A DNA stretch of 64,000 bases from Buddleja alternifolia. Lineage: Eukaryota; Streptophyta; Magnoliopsida; Lamiales; Scrophulariaceae. The notes under the pieces are model-generated. The model was not told the origin of the DNA. It saw only the letters and a program-made list of their open reading frames with translations, and did no database searches. The DNA lies in assembly GCA_019426215.1 (NCBI GenBank), contig CM033401.1:12963134-13027133 (forward strand), given 5' to 3'. The translations under genes were made by a program, and so were the position numbers. This document shows positions 1-10,590 of this stretch, piece after piece. Position 1 is the stretch's first letter. The number at the start of each line of letters is the position of its first letter.

Positions 1-134
1 TTCGTTAACAACATTTGCAATTTCAGATACCAAATATTCACACAATACAGGGGTCCAACTAATTTTAAGATAACAACATTGCAATCCAATATCTAAATCA
101 ATTGACTCAACATATGCTTCATATAAAATAAAAT

Positions 135-1072
135 TCAATTTACAATATTGTCATACATAAGTATCCAAGATAATACAATTATGATTAAAAAAACCCTCCT
201 GTTCAAAATATCCAATGCAATCTTCTTTCTGAACAAACCCATGCGCTCCGCGTTATAATTTTTCAAATGCCTAAACTGTTCTCGAGTAGAAAAGTAGTCG
301 ATGTTCTTGAGCATGAACACTCCACAGTCATCGCCATTCTGCTGTCGAGGCATGGTGCACACAATCTCCTCAGCCCATCCACTCAAATCATAACTTGTCC
401 AGATTTGTGCCTCACGTATTGGACAAGATAGTTTTTCAACAACTTAAAAACCCCATTATCAGTCCTGTGAGGACCCAGTTAATCAATATACAGCATTTTT
501 TTCTCATTCAGATTGATAATGGCTAAAGCCCAATGATTAATGTCGTGGATGGGGACAAAGATTGCATCACAATCAACAAGAGAGGTATTTGAATCTACCC
601 AGTTTTCCACATTATCGAAACTAACGCCAGTTTTCAACTTTACTAAAAAGAAAGTATTAAAAAAATAGCACCTCAAGTACCTCTCTGGCTCCCTCATCTG
701 CCTTTCAGCCAGTAAAATGAGGTAAGAATTAATGATTACGTCATCAAGCCATCCCCGAGGTTTCAAGGTGCGAAGGTTTTCCACTTTTACAGGGAAGTCA
801 TTCACACTCACCATTATTTTGTCAGCCGGTAACTTATGGGATATGGCGTTGTTATATCGCTTTTGCTCATTTGAGGTCAAAGGCTGACAATGATAATTCT
901 CTTCCACTGTATCCTCCTCCACCTTCACCTTTTTAACCCCCGTCTCCTCCTCCTCTTCACTCATCATTCCTTTTCCAGTTCCCTCATGGAAAGATGACAA
1001 AGGAGCTGCATCCATATCCATCTTCAGTTCCTCGAACTGGCCTCCATATTCAGGCTCCGTAACAGTTTTGGC
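135..1072 (-). pseudogene. Ulp1-like cysteine protease (C48) region, broken
   Basis: This is the C-terminal part of a SUMO-protease-like (Ulp1, peptidase C48) protein of the type often carried by plant transposons. One exon starts at 1072 after a TTCAG acceptor. The catalytic His is in INHWALAIIN and the catalytic Asp is in KKMLYID (about 481-540). The oxyanion Gln and nucleophilic Cys are in RQQNGDDCGVF (about 315-350). All catalytic residues remain, but the frame is broken. A TAA at 479-481 follows KKMLYID, and a frameshift lies between it and the QNGDDCGVF segment, which reads in another frame. It appears to be the 3' end of one gene with the exons at 1158-3004. Those exons point to a mobile-element gene rather than a housekeeping ESD4-type protease. 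Family assignment is firm; loss of function follows from the stop and frameshift. Confidence 0.8.
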
Positions 1073-1157
1073 CTGAAGTTAAAACAAGTTATTCATACGA
1101 AAGACAAAATATACCGTACACAAAATAAATTCATTAAATAACACCTGACTGTATTAC

Positions 1158-2132
1158 CTTCTTAGTTGGGGCTAACTCAGTCCATGGGGACTGTAGAAGC
1201 CTACCCTTTTTCCTATCCCTCTTTGGATGGTCGCGATCGACAGCGGGAGGGGGGATCTCCTCATGTTTCAAGTCCATTAGGACATTAGCAACCTCTCCTT
1301 CCCCAACCACGACCTGATCAGCCACAATAGCCATCTCATTATGAACACAAGGGCTCACTGAACCATCAACTGACACATTACGATCAACACCAGAAAAGTG
1401 TTCATCATCCCTCTGATATCTTTGGAAAAGAGCTATCTGATTTTCTACGTTTGATAGCCTATTTTCCACGTTGGCTAGTCTAGCATCCACTCTTGAGTCC
1501 ATCTCTGATATTTTTTCCAAAATCTCACTGAACATTCTTAAAACCTCACCATTAGGTTCCGTTGAATGACTGGGAGCCCTTTCAGGAAGAGGGATGGAGG
1601 ATAACGGTGGAATGCTGTCGGGCGGAATGGCTGATGGATCAATTTCGGGCAAAGGATCACTAATGTCTTCCACTCTGTCCAATCCAAGCGAAGAACATTT
1701 ACCGACCACGTTAGCAAGGTACATGTCTTCAAATAGAATTCTACCCCCTGGCTCCAATATTGCAGCCCACGCATCAGTGGTCGGGTCCACCACAGAGTTT
1801 TTCGCATTGAAAGGAGGAAACTCCATATCGATTGAAGCATGTTCCTCCGGAGTGGGCTTTAGTATGCTTGAAATGTCCTAAAAATTTAAGCACATTATAA
1901 TAAATTACAAAACTCATTAATTATATTAATTGCAAAAACATAATGTGCACAAAAAATTCATACCAACCTTCGTGTTTAAGACCAATTTAAGCAACTGGTC
2001 GAAACTCGAAAATTGTTTTTTCACTTTCGGTTTCGTCGTCCACTTGCACTTTCGGAGCAATGTGGGGTTCATATTCTCCCTCAATTGCCCAACAGCAGGT
2101 GACAGGACGGACATGCACTCAAAAGGAAGAAG
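1158..2132 (-). pseudogene. Middle exons of the DUF1985/Ulp1 gene
   Basis: Two exon-like blocks join the DUF1985 exon to the Ulp1 exon. The first runs from 2132 (after a T-rich TGTAG acceptor) to about 1964, with a GTATGA donor; GTTGGT four bases earlier is an alternative. The second runs from 1877 (after TTTTTAG) to 1158, before a GTAATAC donor. The second block encodes an acidic, proline-rich linker followed by a heptad-like segment (RVDARLANVENRLSNVENQI) typical of a short coiled coil. It ends in a basic tail (RDHPKRDRKKGR) that could be a nuclear localisation signal. The linker matches no enzyme family I recognise. Exon borders are inferred from splice signals and open frames only. Confidence 0.6.
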
Positions 2133-2233
2133 CTACACAAAAAAAAAAAACCTTGGTCAGTTTATATATTTCCCAGTATAAAAGTCACAGTTTGAAATAT
2201 AGCAATATATGAAAACATCATTAAAAGACTTAC

Positions 2234-3004
2234 CATAAGAGGTATGATGAAACTGGGACGTTTCCACTGTGGGTTTTTGGACATCTTCTTTTGTGCCATG
2301 TCCAAACTTGTCACCTGCTCCATCAGAAAACCAAAGGACCGACGACCCCATGGATACGATTTTGCAAATTCTAGACTCTCCACTATTTGGATTAGTATGG
2401 AATCTATTTTTGCATTTTCATTTCCACTGTAAAATAACACCGAACCCACTAGATATAGTAAGGACAGCTTCAACTTGTCATCCTTCGTCGTGTCCCGGGC
2501 CCCTTTCCTAACAATGCTTAACCTTCTATCACCATCGCCAATGGGAGACTCAACTTCTTCGGGAATTCTAATATTTGCAAGTACTTCCCTTATACTTGCT
2601 AGTGTGACCTTTTTCGTGTCAAGATATCGTGATAAAAAGTTTTCTTCTCCCATGCCAGGGATAGGTCCTTCCTTTGGATATTCGGCACAGTTCAACCCGC
2701 TAATTAAGGCGTGCTCCATCAACGAATACCGAATGGGAACTCCATCCAAAACAAACCAAATCTCCGAATTATTGGGAGACTTCACTTTTCGGCATAGAAG
2801 AATCCACAATGGAATTAGAATCATATCCGTGTAGGGAGCGGCGTCAAATAATGGCCCGAATTGAGAATCCCTCAACCAGTTCATCCCATCCGGATGGTCG
2901 CTTAAACATTTTTCGATGAATAAGCATTCTTCGGTCATTTTGCAATAAGTGTTGATTTTACCCTTGAAATTACATTCTTCAAGGGTCAAATATAGAGTGG
3001 GGAC
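2234..3004 (-). CDS. DUF1985 domain exon of a transposon-type Ulp1 gene
   Basis: An open exon runs from 3004 (after a TTTTTCAG acceptor) to 2234, followed by a GTAAGT donor. It encodes about 257 residues with the plant DUF1985 signature: a conserved W-L-R-DSQFGPLFD stretch, then WFVLDGVPIRYSLMEHALI and SGLNCAEYP. DUF1985 proteins with a downstream Ulp1 protease are a hallmark of plant mobile-element genes (for example Kaonashi-type MULEs). No mudrA transposase or terminal inverted repeat was found here, so the parent element class is unproven. The exon itself is intact, but its downstream partner exons are broken and no first exon with an ATG was identified upstream of 3004. Confidence 0.7.
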
Positions 3005-3565
3005 CTGAAAAAGACAATTGAAAACTCTTCAAATATAATGACAACGAAACAGCATATAGAAAAATGAGAGCTATGAACTAGCATATTTTAATTGATTATT
3101 GAACTAGCATAATAGATCATCATCTAAATATGTTGTCATAAAAGAACATCACTATTGAAAGTCACACAGAGATCCTATCCACCATCATTTTCATCATTGC
3201 AATTGCATAGATCTCAATCCAATTACAAACTTATCAAAACAAAATTCATCATTCCAATTACAAAGTTCTTCAATCTATTGTCATAGAATGCCATATTCAA
3301 TACAAAGTGGCTAATCACACTCTCGTTTTCAATAAATGAAGTCATTAACTAACAAAATGGTATTCCTCTTCAGTGTTGCTAATCACACTCTCGTTTTCAC
3401 TAAATGAAGTCATTTCACTTTATTATATTTTCAATAACCAATTTAAAGCATGCATCATTTGATTCGAAAAATCCTTATGAATTCATCAATTTGATCAATA
3501 AACACTTATCAATTCATCCATTTGATCAATAAATCCAAAACAAGACAAAACAAAACAATCAAGAG
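3005..3565. other. Non-coding spacer with a short direct repeat
   Basis: No gene is visible. A near-identical 40-bp direct repeat (about 3310-3350 and 3377-3417, around CTAATCACACTCTCGTTTTC) lies here. The 5' end of the DUF1985/Ulp1 gene may lie in this stretch but could not be placed. Confidence 0.5.
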
Positions 3566-6500
3566 CTAGGTTGCACGGGTGCGGATACGGGGATACGGAT
3601 ACGACACGATATGGGAACGACAATATGGATTTTTCAAAATTTTAGGATACGACACGGCGGAGATACGGCTATATATAAATAATTAAATAATATATATATA
3701 TATAGATATTTATACATATATGTACTAAATAAATAAATAATATACAAAAATAAAACAAAATATCATACCTTCATAATTTCAAAGTTCGCCTACACATTCA
3801 ACTCAAAAGCAAAATTCAAACATTATAATACTAAAATGAACTCAATCCTGTTTCAACTTTCAAGTCTTCAAACAAGTTCAAATAACATTCAAATGACATA
3901 ATAAACTACAGCAAATATGGATTATCTACTTATCTAAATCAGATGGGTCATCTCTATCACCACAAGTAACTTCACCAACTTTATCAACAAAAATATCGGA
4001 CTCCAACTCCGGCTCATCAATAGATAGACTTGCAATTCCAAGTATCCCAACATCATCAAACGTTTCAAAGTCATCCCCACCAACGTCCCACATCTTGGTG
4101 TTGTCTTGTTTGTACTGTGGAGTTTGTTTTGACAAGAGTCAAAGATTACTATGTACATACACTAAATCTTCGGCACGTTGTGGAGTGATTTGGTTCCTCT
4201 TTGTTGAGTGTATGAAAGAATAAGTGCTTCAATTTCCCTCACAACAAGAAGATTTGACCAAATAATTTCACGAAAATTGATTAAAGATGAGGAGCCGTGG
4301 ATCCATGATTTACCCACCACTCTACGGGATCTGTCACCCATCTATATCGTAAAGAATCTTCATCGCCAAAACCTTCAAGACATGCGGAAAACTTTGCAAA
4401 CTTCGAATTGATATCTCTTCGTATCTCTTCATCAAGGAAAATACGCTTCAAGCATATTTTTCGCATCTTTGAAATTTCAACATCACTTTGAGGTGGGGAG
4501 AGATGTGGATGTGTAATTTGCCATTATTTTGTTGAGTACCTACAATAATTTAAAGAATCATTAGTAACAAAAAATTTATAACATAAAAAAGACAATGAAA
4601 AGAATTATTATCTAACTATTCAATCGTAAAATTGCACTCTATTTTAAACATAAAGAAAAAATCCAAAATCTAAGACAAATTCACTTATAAATCCAAAATA
4701 TAAAATAATCAAAAACTTTCATGTACTAAAGATATAATTTTTAGGTTCTAAGTTCTAACATTTGCATAAATAACCCATTTAAAGAAATACGTTCATTCTT
4801 ACCTTGGATTTAAGGAATGAGTCAAACAATGCAAAGGAGTTTTGTTTTTATTCCATCTATCTTCTAAAATTGTTCGCACCACATTCCAAAAGGTTGACTC
4901 CTCAAAATCTCTTTTGTTTTCACGCTTGTATATTGATGCTTTTACTTTAGATATCGTGGTATCCCACATGTCAAACACTAAATGGAGACAAGGTGTGTCT
5001 GTGTCACAAATCCTAGGCATCTCATAAATAGGATCTGAAAAAGCAATGATGTAATCAACTTGATCCCACCACATATCATCTAACAAGTTCTCCTTCACAA
5101 GTCTCGCTTTTGCAAAATCGTCATCACGATAGCTAGTCCACCGCTCACTGATAACCATGGATTGCAATTGTTGCTTCACTTTTTAAAATTTTTTCAGCAT
5201 AATAATGGATGAAGCAAACCGAGTTTCAGCAATAGAAAGCAACTTAAGCTTTGAGAATTCGTTAAACATGGAAAGCCTCATAGAATGGTTATTGATAAAA
5301 TTCCTGATCATTGTAGTTGTTGCGATAATCTGAGTGATCCAATGGCATTCAACATATGTTACATCATTTGCCTCTGTGTTCTTTGCAGCACAAATATTTT
5401 TCAAAGCAAGATTGAGAGTATGCACTACACATGGAATCCAGAAAATGTGAGGATATGTCTCTTCAACTAATAATCCAGCTACTTTACAAACAGGAGCATT
5501 ATCTGTCACGACTTGAACAACATTAGTAACACCAACTTGGATTATTACTTCTTTAATCAGATTAGAAATGAACCACTTATCTTTAAACTCCCCCTGACAG
5601 TTAACAACACGAATGAACATTGACCCATTCTCATTAATAGCCATAAAGTTAATAAGTGGTCTTCTTTGAGGATTTGTCCAACCGTCACATACTAGGCTCA
5701 CTCCTTTAGTTCTCCAAGTGTCTTTAGTATGCACAAGTTGACCCTCAAGGTTTGTTCTCTCTTTTGTTAGTAACTTTGTTCTCAAAGCATTATAATCGGG
5801 TGGGACATAGCCTGCGATGTTTGAAATTGCAGCTAAGGTAAAAGCTCTAACATAGTGGGGATTCCTTGCAAGGTTAAATGGAAGTCCTGATGAGTAGAAC
5901 ATCCTTGCAATTTCGTCATCCAATTCTTCTCTCATATGCGAGTTAAATGCTTTTTCAATAGGATTCTCTCCTGCAGTTTTTCTTTTCTTAGGCTCATGAT
6001 CATCTTTCCTAAATAAATAAGGATTCGATGCCGACATACTAAACGAAGACTGACTGGAGCTCGACATTGAATGAGGGAAAGGAGCCATTTTGCTCTTAAT
6101 ACATTCTCTTCTTTTGATTGCTTCTCCTTCTAACTTTGACATCTCAGTTATTTTCCCAACTGTTACCTTTGGGCAAGACTTGATCCCACTGCCAACAAGC
6201 TTTAATAAGTGTGCTTTCACTCTTGAATATGAGCCTTTATATGAGACATTGCAAAGGTTGCATGTGAAGTTTTGATTTCCACCTCCTTCGCTTGATTTCC
6301 CTAGTTTTGTAACAAATTGCCACAATGGCCAATTATTCGGAGCTCTACCATCGCTACTACTTGTATCACCAACCGAGTTCATTTTCCTAAAATTTTCAAA
6401 ACAATCAACAATTCATAATTCAACATTAAATTACACAACAAATTTAGAAATATAATAGCATTAAGGAATTTACTCATTTAGTAATGTTATTTTCTCCTTT

Positions 6501-7133
6501 TCTTTACTATTTCTTCTCTTAGGAATTTTATCAAACACCTTTTCTCTATTGTTTCTTCTTAGGATTTAGGAATTTTATCAAACACTTGGAGTATGGTTTA
6601 ACTGTATATATGTTTTACACATAATTTCTATATTAAAACACTAAACAATTGTTAACTCTACCTAATAGAGCAATCACCCAACAACAAGTGAATGAATTAA
6701 AAAAAAAAATCGAACTCTCAAAAATCAAAACACTAGGTTTGCTAGAATAGTAGAAGTAACTTTAGGCTTAAATCAAATTCAAGTCAAAACTTCAAGCAAT
6801 TATTATCAAATATCAATAAATAAAAGTAAAAAGTTGAAGGTTACCTGGTTTAAACTTTGAAGAGGAGCAGCAGCGGCGGGTTCTGCCTTTGGAGGAGAAA
6901 GAAACGTTTTGTTTGAAGTTTTACACTTCAATATTTATCCCACTTAAGTTTTGTAAATATGAAAAAGCCCCAAAGTATCCAAAAATGTATCAGACACGCC
7001 CATTTTCGTGTTCGATACGGTGTCCCTTATTTTTAATTTTCTTTTTAATTACGGACGTATCCGATTCGTATCTGTGTCCAAGGAGTATTCGACACTACAC
7101 CGGGGCTTTTTCAGGAGTATCCGTGCAACCTAG
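3566..7133 (-). mobile_element. hAT DNA transposon with perfect TIRs and 8-bp TSD
   Basis: The element is bounded by a perfect 13-bp inverted repeat (CTAGGTTGCACGG at 3566-3578 and its complement at 7121-7133). It is flanked by a perfect 8-bp target duplication, ATCAAGAG (3558-3565 and 7134-7141). The 8-bp duplication and the encoded BED zinc finger plus hAT dimerisation region identify the superfamily. Both subterminal regions are rich in CGGATAC/GTATCCG motifs, probable transposase-binding sites. The length is 3568 bp. The transposase gene on the minus strand is dead. Confidence 0.95.
3926..6382 (-). pseudogene. hAT transposase, nonsense-riddled
   Basis: A BED-type zinc finger (FTCNLCNVSYKGSYSRVKAH, about residues 39-58) is followed by a DUF659-like core (SSGLPFNLARNPHYVRAF) and the start of the RNase H-like catalytic region (VVTDNAPVCK). 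After an intron (GTAAG donor after 4803, TGTAG acceptor before 4539) comes the C-terminal hAT dimerisation region, with W, HG and AP-L landmarks near 4290-4350. Five in-frame stops break it: TAA 5183-5185, TAA 4524-4526, TAA 4281-4283, TGA 4229-4231 and TGA 4139-4141. A one-base frameshift lies between the third and fourth. Most fit C-to-T or G-to-A changes from Gln, Trp or Arg codons, as expected from decay of methylated DNA. Upstream of 6382 no further exon was placed. Confidence 0.88.
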
Positions 7134-7226
7134 ATCAAGAGTTTAGATATATTAATTACAACAATTAATCGAAGACCTTGTTTGGTTCTCCGATTTTCTT
7201 AGTGTGAAAATTCGAATCACATCAAG

Positions 7227-8243
7227 TGGCGCTGTATGTGGGAAGAGGAGTTTAAGACGTAAGTTGTTGGATTGAAATGGAAGGAGTTCAAGGATTAAGG
7301 TGTTAGGAAAGGAAGAGCGCCACCGTGTATCCACCGCCGGCCACCGCTCACGGACAGCCCGCCATCAGGCTGGCGGTGGAGAAAGAGGCCGTGCGCTCTG
7401 GCGCGGGCACCATGCTACCCGGTGTTGCACCGGGGTAGTCACTGACGGGCAATCCCACCCATGCTTCTGTTTCCGTGTTAATCGGTCCACGAAATACCAC
7501 CGTTGCACCGGGATTCACTCAATCACCACCTCAAGGAAGTTTACCCTCGCAACAGGAAGTTGCGCCGGGAGTAACGCATGTATACACGCGCCGCGATGAA
7601 GGAGAACATATGGCCTCTCCTAACTTGGAAAGGCCCGTCCCGTCACAAACCCAGGACGTACAGGAGCCAATTCATCTACCACTGGCCAATGAGAACTAAG
7701 CTCTTAATCCGCCAGTGCATGGACAACTGTCTATAGGTGAAGGAGGCCAACAACTGGAAGGAGGTGATGAACAGCATGCTCACCAAGTAACATGTGCTAT
7801 CCCCTCAGGTGTCCCGCCAGCAGGGAACGAGTTCCTTCCCGCGAATCAATGGGGACGAGCATTTGCTGCAGCAATGGCCTCTGTTTTGCAAGGAGGATAT
7901 ACATAACTAAGAAGGGAGATCCTGGTGAGCATTCCATTGCCACCCCCGCCAGCTGGCCCTATGGCGATCCCTACGGTTCTAGCTTCAAGGAGAATGACGT
8001 TTAATACGCCACCGTTGCCTCCTCACCAAACATATGGCATGGGCCCTCGTCCTTACGGGGAGGCCTTAGATGGAAACCAACAAAGATGGATGCACCAGAA
8101 CCCTGGTGAAATGGGTAATATACCCTAGAGACAACCACCCATGAATCCTATGGGTAATGATGTAAGACGTCCAGAGACAATAGAAGGATTCGAGGACCTA
8201 AGAGAAAAAATGAGAGAGATGAGGCTTCTCGCCTCTCGCCGTT
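7227..8243 (+). mobile_element. Gag-like remnant of a Ty3/gypsy-type element
   Basis: Position 7227-7243 (TGGCGCTGTATGTGGGA) resembles the primer-binding region of many plant gypsy elements. It is followed by GC-rich sequence in open but interrupted frames. These encode a Pro/Gly/Gln-rich, low-complexity protein (for example PLPPPPAGPMAIPT near 7930) ending in a charged EDLREKMREMR segment near 8195-8230, as in the N-terminal part of gypsy gag proteins. Several frames must be stitched together, so this is a relic. No LTR, nucleocapsid or pol is visible. The 5' side is cut by the hAT element. The assignment rests on composition and the primer-site motif. Confidence 0.4.
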
Positions 8244-8502
8244 GAGGATCACATCTATCTCCATTGGTGGCTTCTCATCATCAAAAATTGTATATTTCTC
8301 CATTGCTCACCTCTCTCCATTAAGGATCACATCTCTCTCTATTGGTGGCTTCTCATCGTTAAAAATCACATCTCTCTCCGTTGGTGGCTTCTCATCGTCA
8401 GAAATCACATCTTTCTCCACTGGTAGCTTCTCATTGTCAAGGATCACATCTTTCTTCATTGGTGGCTTCTCGCCGTTAAGGATCGTCAAGTGCGCCTCTC
8501 TA
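8243..8502. repeat. 39-bp coding-phase minisatellite
   Basis: About six imperfect 39-bp units built around TTGGTGGCTTCTCATCGTC. On the minus strand each unit encodes 13 residues of the form EKPP-x-E-x-DVI-x-x-D, so the repeat length keeps the frame. It forms the 3' end of the exon-like block that starts at 8551. Confidence 0.85.
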
Positions 8503-8926
8503 GAAGGAACAAAATTATCTTTGACGAAAACCATCATTCTGTCAATTAGAAAAAAAAAAAGAAATCATAGTAAGCTGTCGAGTATTTAAACATACGGAGA
8601 ACAAGGAAGAATTGAAAATCAAGTTGAGTAAGAAAATACCTGATCGGATCTGTATGTTTCAGGTATCAAGCCAAAATGATTCAAGTGAGGATTGATGATT
8701 TAAACACTCAAAAGGACATAGTTACAAAAGTAATAAGTATTGGCAGTAAGTAAAATTTAAGCCTTAAACAAGTTTTGTTAATTACTACATGCAAATTGGG
8801 AGTTAGAAGGTTTTTAAAAGGCTACTCTGGGTGTGAAAAACAAAATTGTACCTCAATAATGTCTAAACAAAATGGACGGCGTAACCTAGATTCTTCTTTT
8901 TCACGAAGCCATCGCCAAGTTTTGTG
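8307..8926 (-). pseudogene. Exon-like fragments of an unidentified gene
   Basis: Three minus-strand blocks look like exons. 8926-8852 is exactly 25 codons between a CGCAG acceptor and a GAG|GTACAA donor; it encodes a WRWLREKEESRLRRP core. About 8690-8640 encodes PHLNHFGLIPETYRSDQ before a GTATTT donor, but its acceptor is not clean. 8551 onward follows a T-rich CTAATTGACAG acceptor, encodes MMVFVKDNFVPSREAHLT, and runs into the 13-residue repeat. Joined directly, the last two blocks are one base out of frame. I do not recognise the family. The clean splice signals suggest captured or decayed host-gene exons, but no start or full frame exists. Confidence 0.4.
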
Positions 8927-9120
8927 CTGCGAAAAAAAAGGATAATCAGTAGAGATGATAATGAGAAGAGAGAAAAACTAAAAATAAAATCAATCGAAGA
9001 AAAAAAAAACATTGAAGCAAACTTGGATTCTTCTTCTCGAAAGCTACCAGCGAAGTTGCGACGCTGCAAGAATGTGACAATAATCAGCAAAATAATACTC
9101 AAAAGTGAAGAATAGGTAGC
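8927..9120 (-). repeat. Second degenerate copy of the exon at 8852-8926
   Basis: Around 9025-9075 a minus-strand segment (RRNFAGSFREEESKF) parallels the WLREKEESRL exon just downstream, also preceded by a GCAG. This suggests an old local duplication. Most of it is AT-rich and not open. Confidence 0.3.
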
Positions 9121-9861
9121 ATATATTGAAACAAGGCTAAAAGTATGAAGGAGGCAACTCCTTTCTATCACACACACGAGCAATTGATGTGCAGGATTGA
9201 GCTAAGCAAGTGGGCGTAATATCATTACTATCAGAGATGATAACTAAGCTACGTGGAGCTGAAAATTTCTCCTAAGCAATGAAAAATTGAATGTCACCTC
9301 CTCCTAATATAGAGTTTCATGGATGCTGATCACTTGGGAAATTTTCCATGTTCTGTCAAAACTTGTAAAAAGGATATTTCCATCTATTGAAGAGTGAGGA
9401 AAAGGAAAAGAAAGGATTTCTTACTAATGCGCAACAGGTCTTGTGAGTTGGTTTCAAGAAAGGAAATTCTCCCTTTCATATACACCACGCACGAGGAAAT
9501 CTTTCATTGTCTCACATGCATGAGACATAAATTAACTATGCAGACCCCAACCAAGTCATTTGGAAGTTTTCTGCTTTCCTTTATGCAGGGGTTATCGATT
9601 CTATGTCTTCGAATTTATTGCTCAAACCCAAAATTGACGTAATTTTGCAATGGATCGCGACATTATTCACTTCAAGACTCGCTTTCAAGTATTGTCCATG
9701 AATAAGTTTCGAGGGGCCATTTGTAGTTAAATTAAATTTGTAGCCAATAAAATGGCGACACGTGGAAAGTAATATGTTAGATGTCAATTTAAATGCTTCT
9801 ATTTATATTTTGAGAATTTAATCAAATTCTAATTTTTAAATTAAATAGTCAAATAAATTGA

Positions 9862-9892
<31 letters not shown>

Positions 9893-10180
9893 CTAGCAAA
9901 TTAAAAAGTCATGTGCCTAAATAATATATTATGGAAATACAAATAATATATTATGGCAAATCAAATCTAGGGTTGTTGCAAACATTCCATGCAAACTAAT
10001 TTATTTTGCAAGAAAAAGAAAATATAAATATACATATATATGGTAAAGTGGGCTATTACACCACTTATATATATATATATATATATTTATATTATATTAA
10101 TATTTCTTTTTTTTTAATTAGATTGCAAATCAAATCATATTCTATTGCAATTTAAATCATATTTTCATATAAAGGAAATA
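9121..10180. other. AT-rich non-coding stretch
   Basis: No recognisable gene. An 82-codon plus-strand frame at 9394-9642 has no recognisable motif and is probably chance. Long (TA)n tracts lie at 9866-9889 and 10067-10086. Confidence 0.5.
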
Positions 10181-10257
10181 ATTGTCAATCAAGTTATTGA
10201 AGGCCTGTCAAATTGTGTCATCTCATCAAATAATTGTGAAAAATTCTCATCCCTACA

Positions 10258-10590
10258 ACTATATAAATAGGGGTTCAAATTCAAGACACAAAAAATTTGA
10301 GCAAGAGAGAAATATCAAGAAATGTATCGAAAGTTCTCTCTACTCGAATTCAAGAAGGTTTGGTGGTAATCAAGGAGATTTGGTGTCAATCAAGGCGGTT
10401 TGGTGGCAATCAAGGCGATAATCAAGGCGGTTTGGTGGCAATCAAGGCGATTTGGTGTCAATCAAGGTGGTATTCAAGGTGTTCTTGGCGATCATCAAAG
10501 AAGTTCAAAGTGATATTCAAGGCGTTCTCGGCGACCATTGAGAATTTCAAGACGACGTTCAAGGTGTTCTTGGCTAAACTCATCAAATAA
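10258..10590 (+). repeat. 20-bp minisatellite downstream of a TATA-like box
   Basis: A TATATAAATAGGGG box (about 10259-10272) is followed by about six units of a 20-bp repeat (TTTGGTGGCAATCAAGGCGA, about 10358-10470). After that come looser TTCAAGG-GTTCTTGGCGA repeats to 10590. TATA plus repetitive leader is common in LTR retrotransposon promoters, but no LTR ends were found. Confidence 0.55.

Noticed and set aside
7300..7699. GC-rich open frames as a host gene with a CpG island
   Set aside because: Frames are short, overlapping and stitched by stops; position after a gypsy-like primer motif fits gag debris better.
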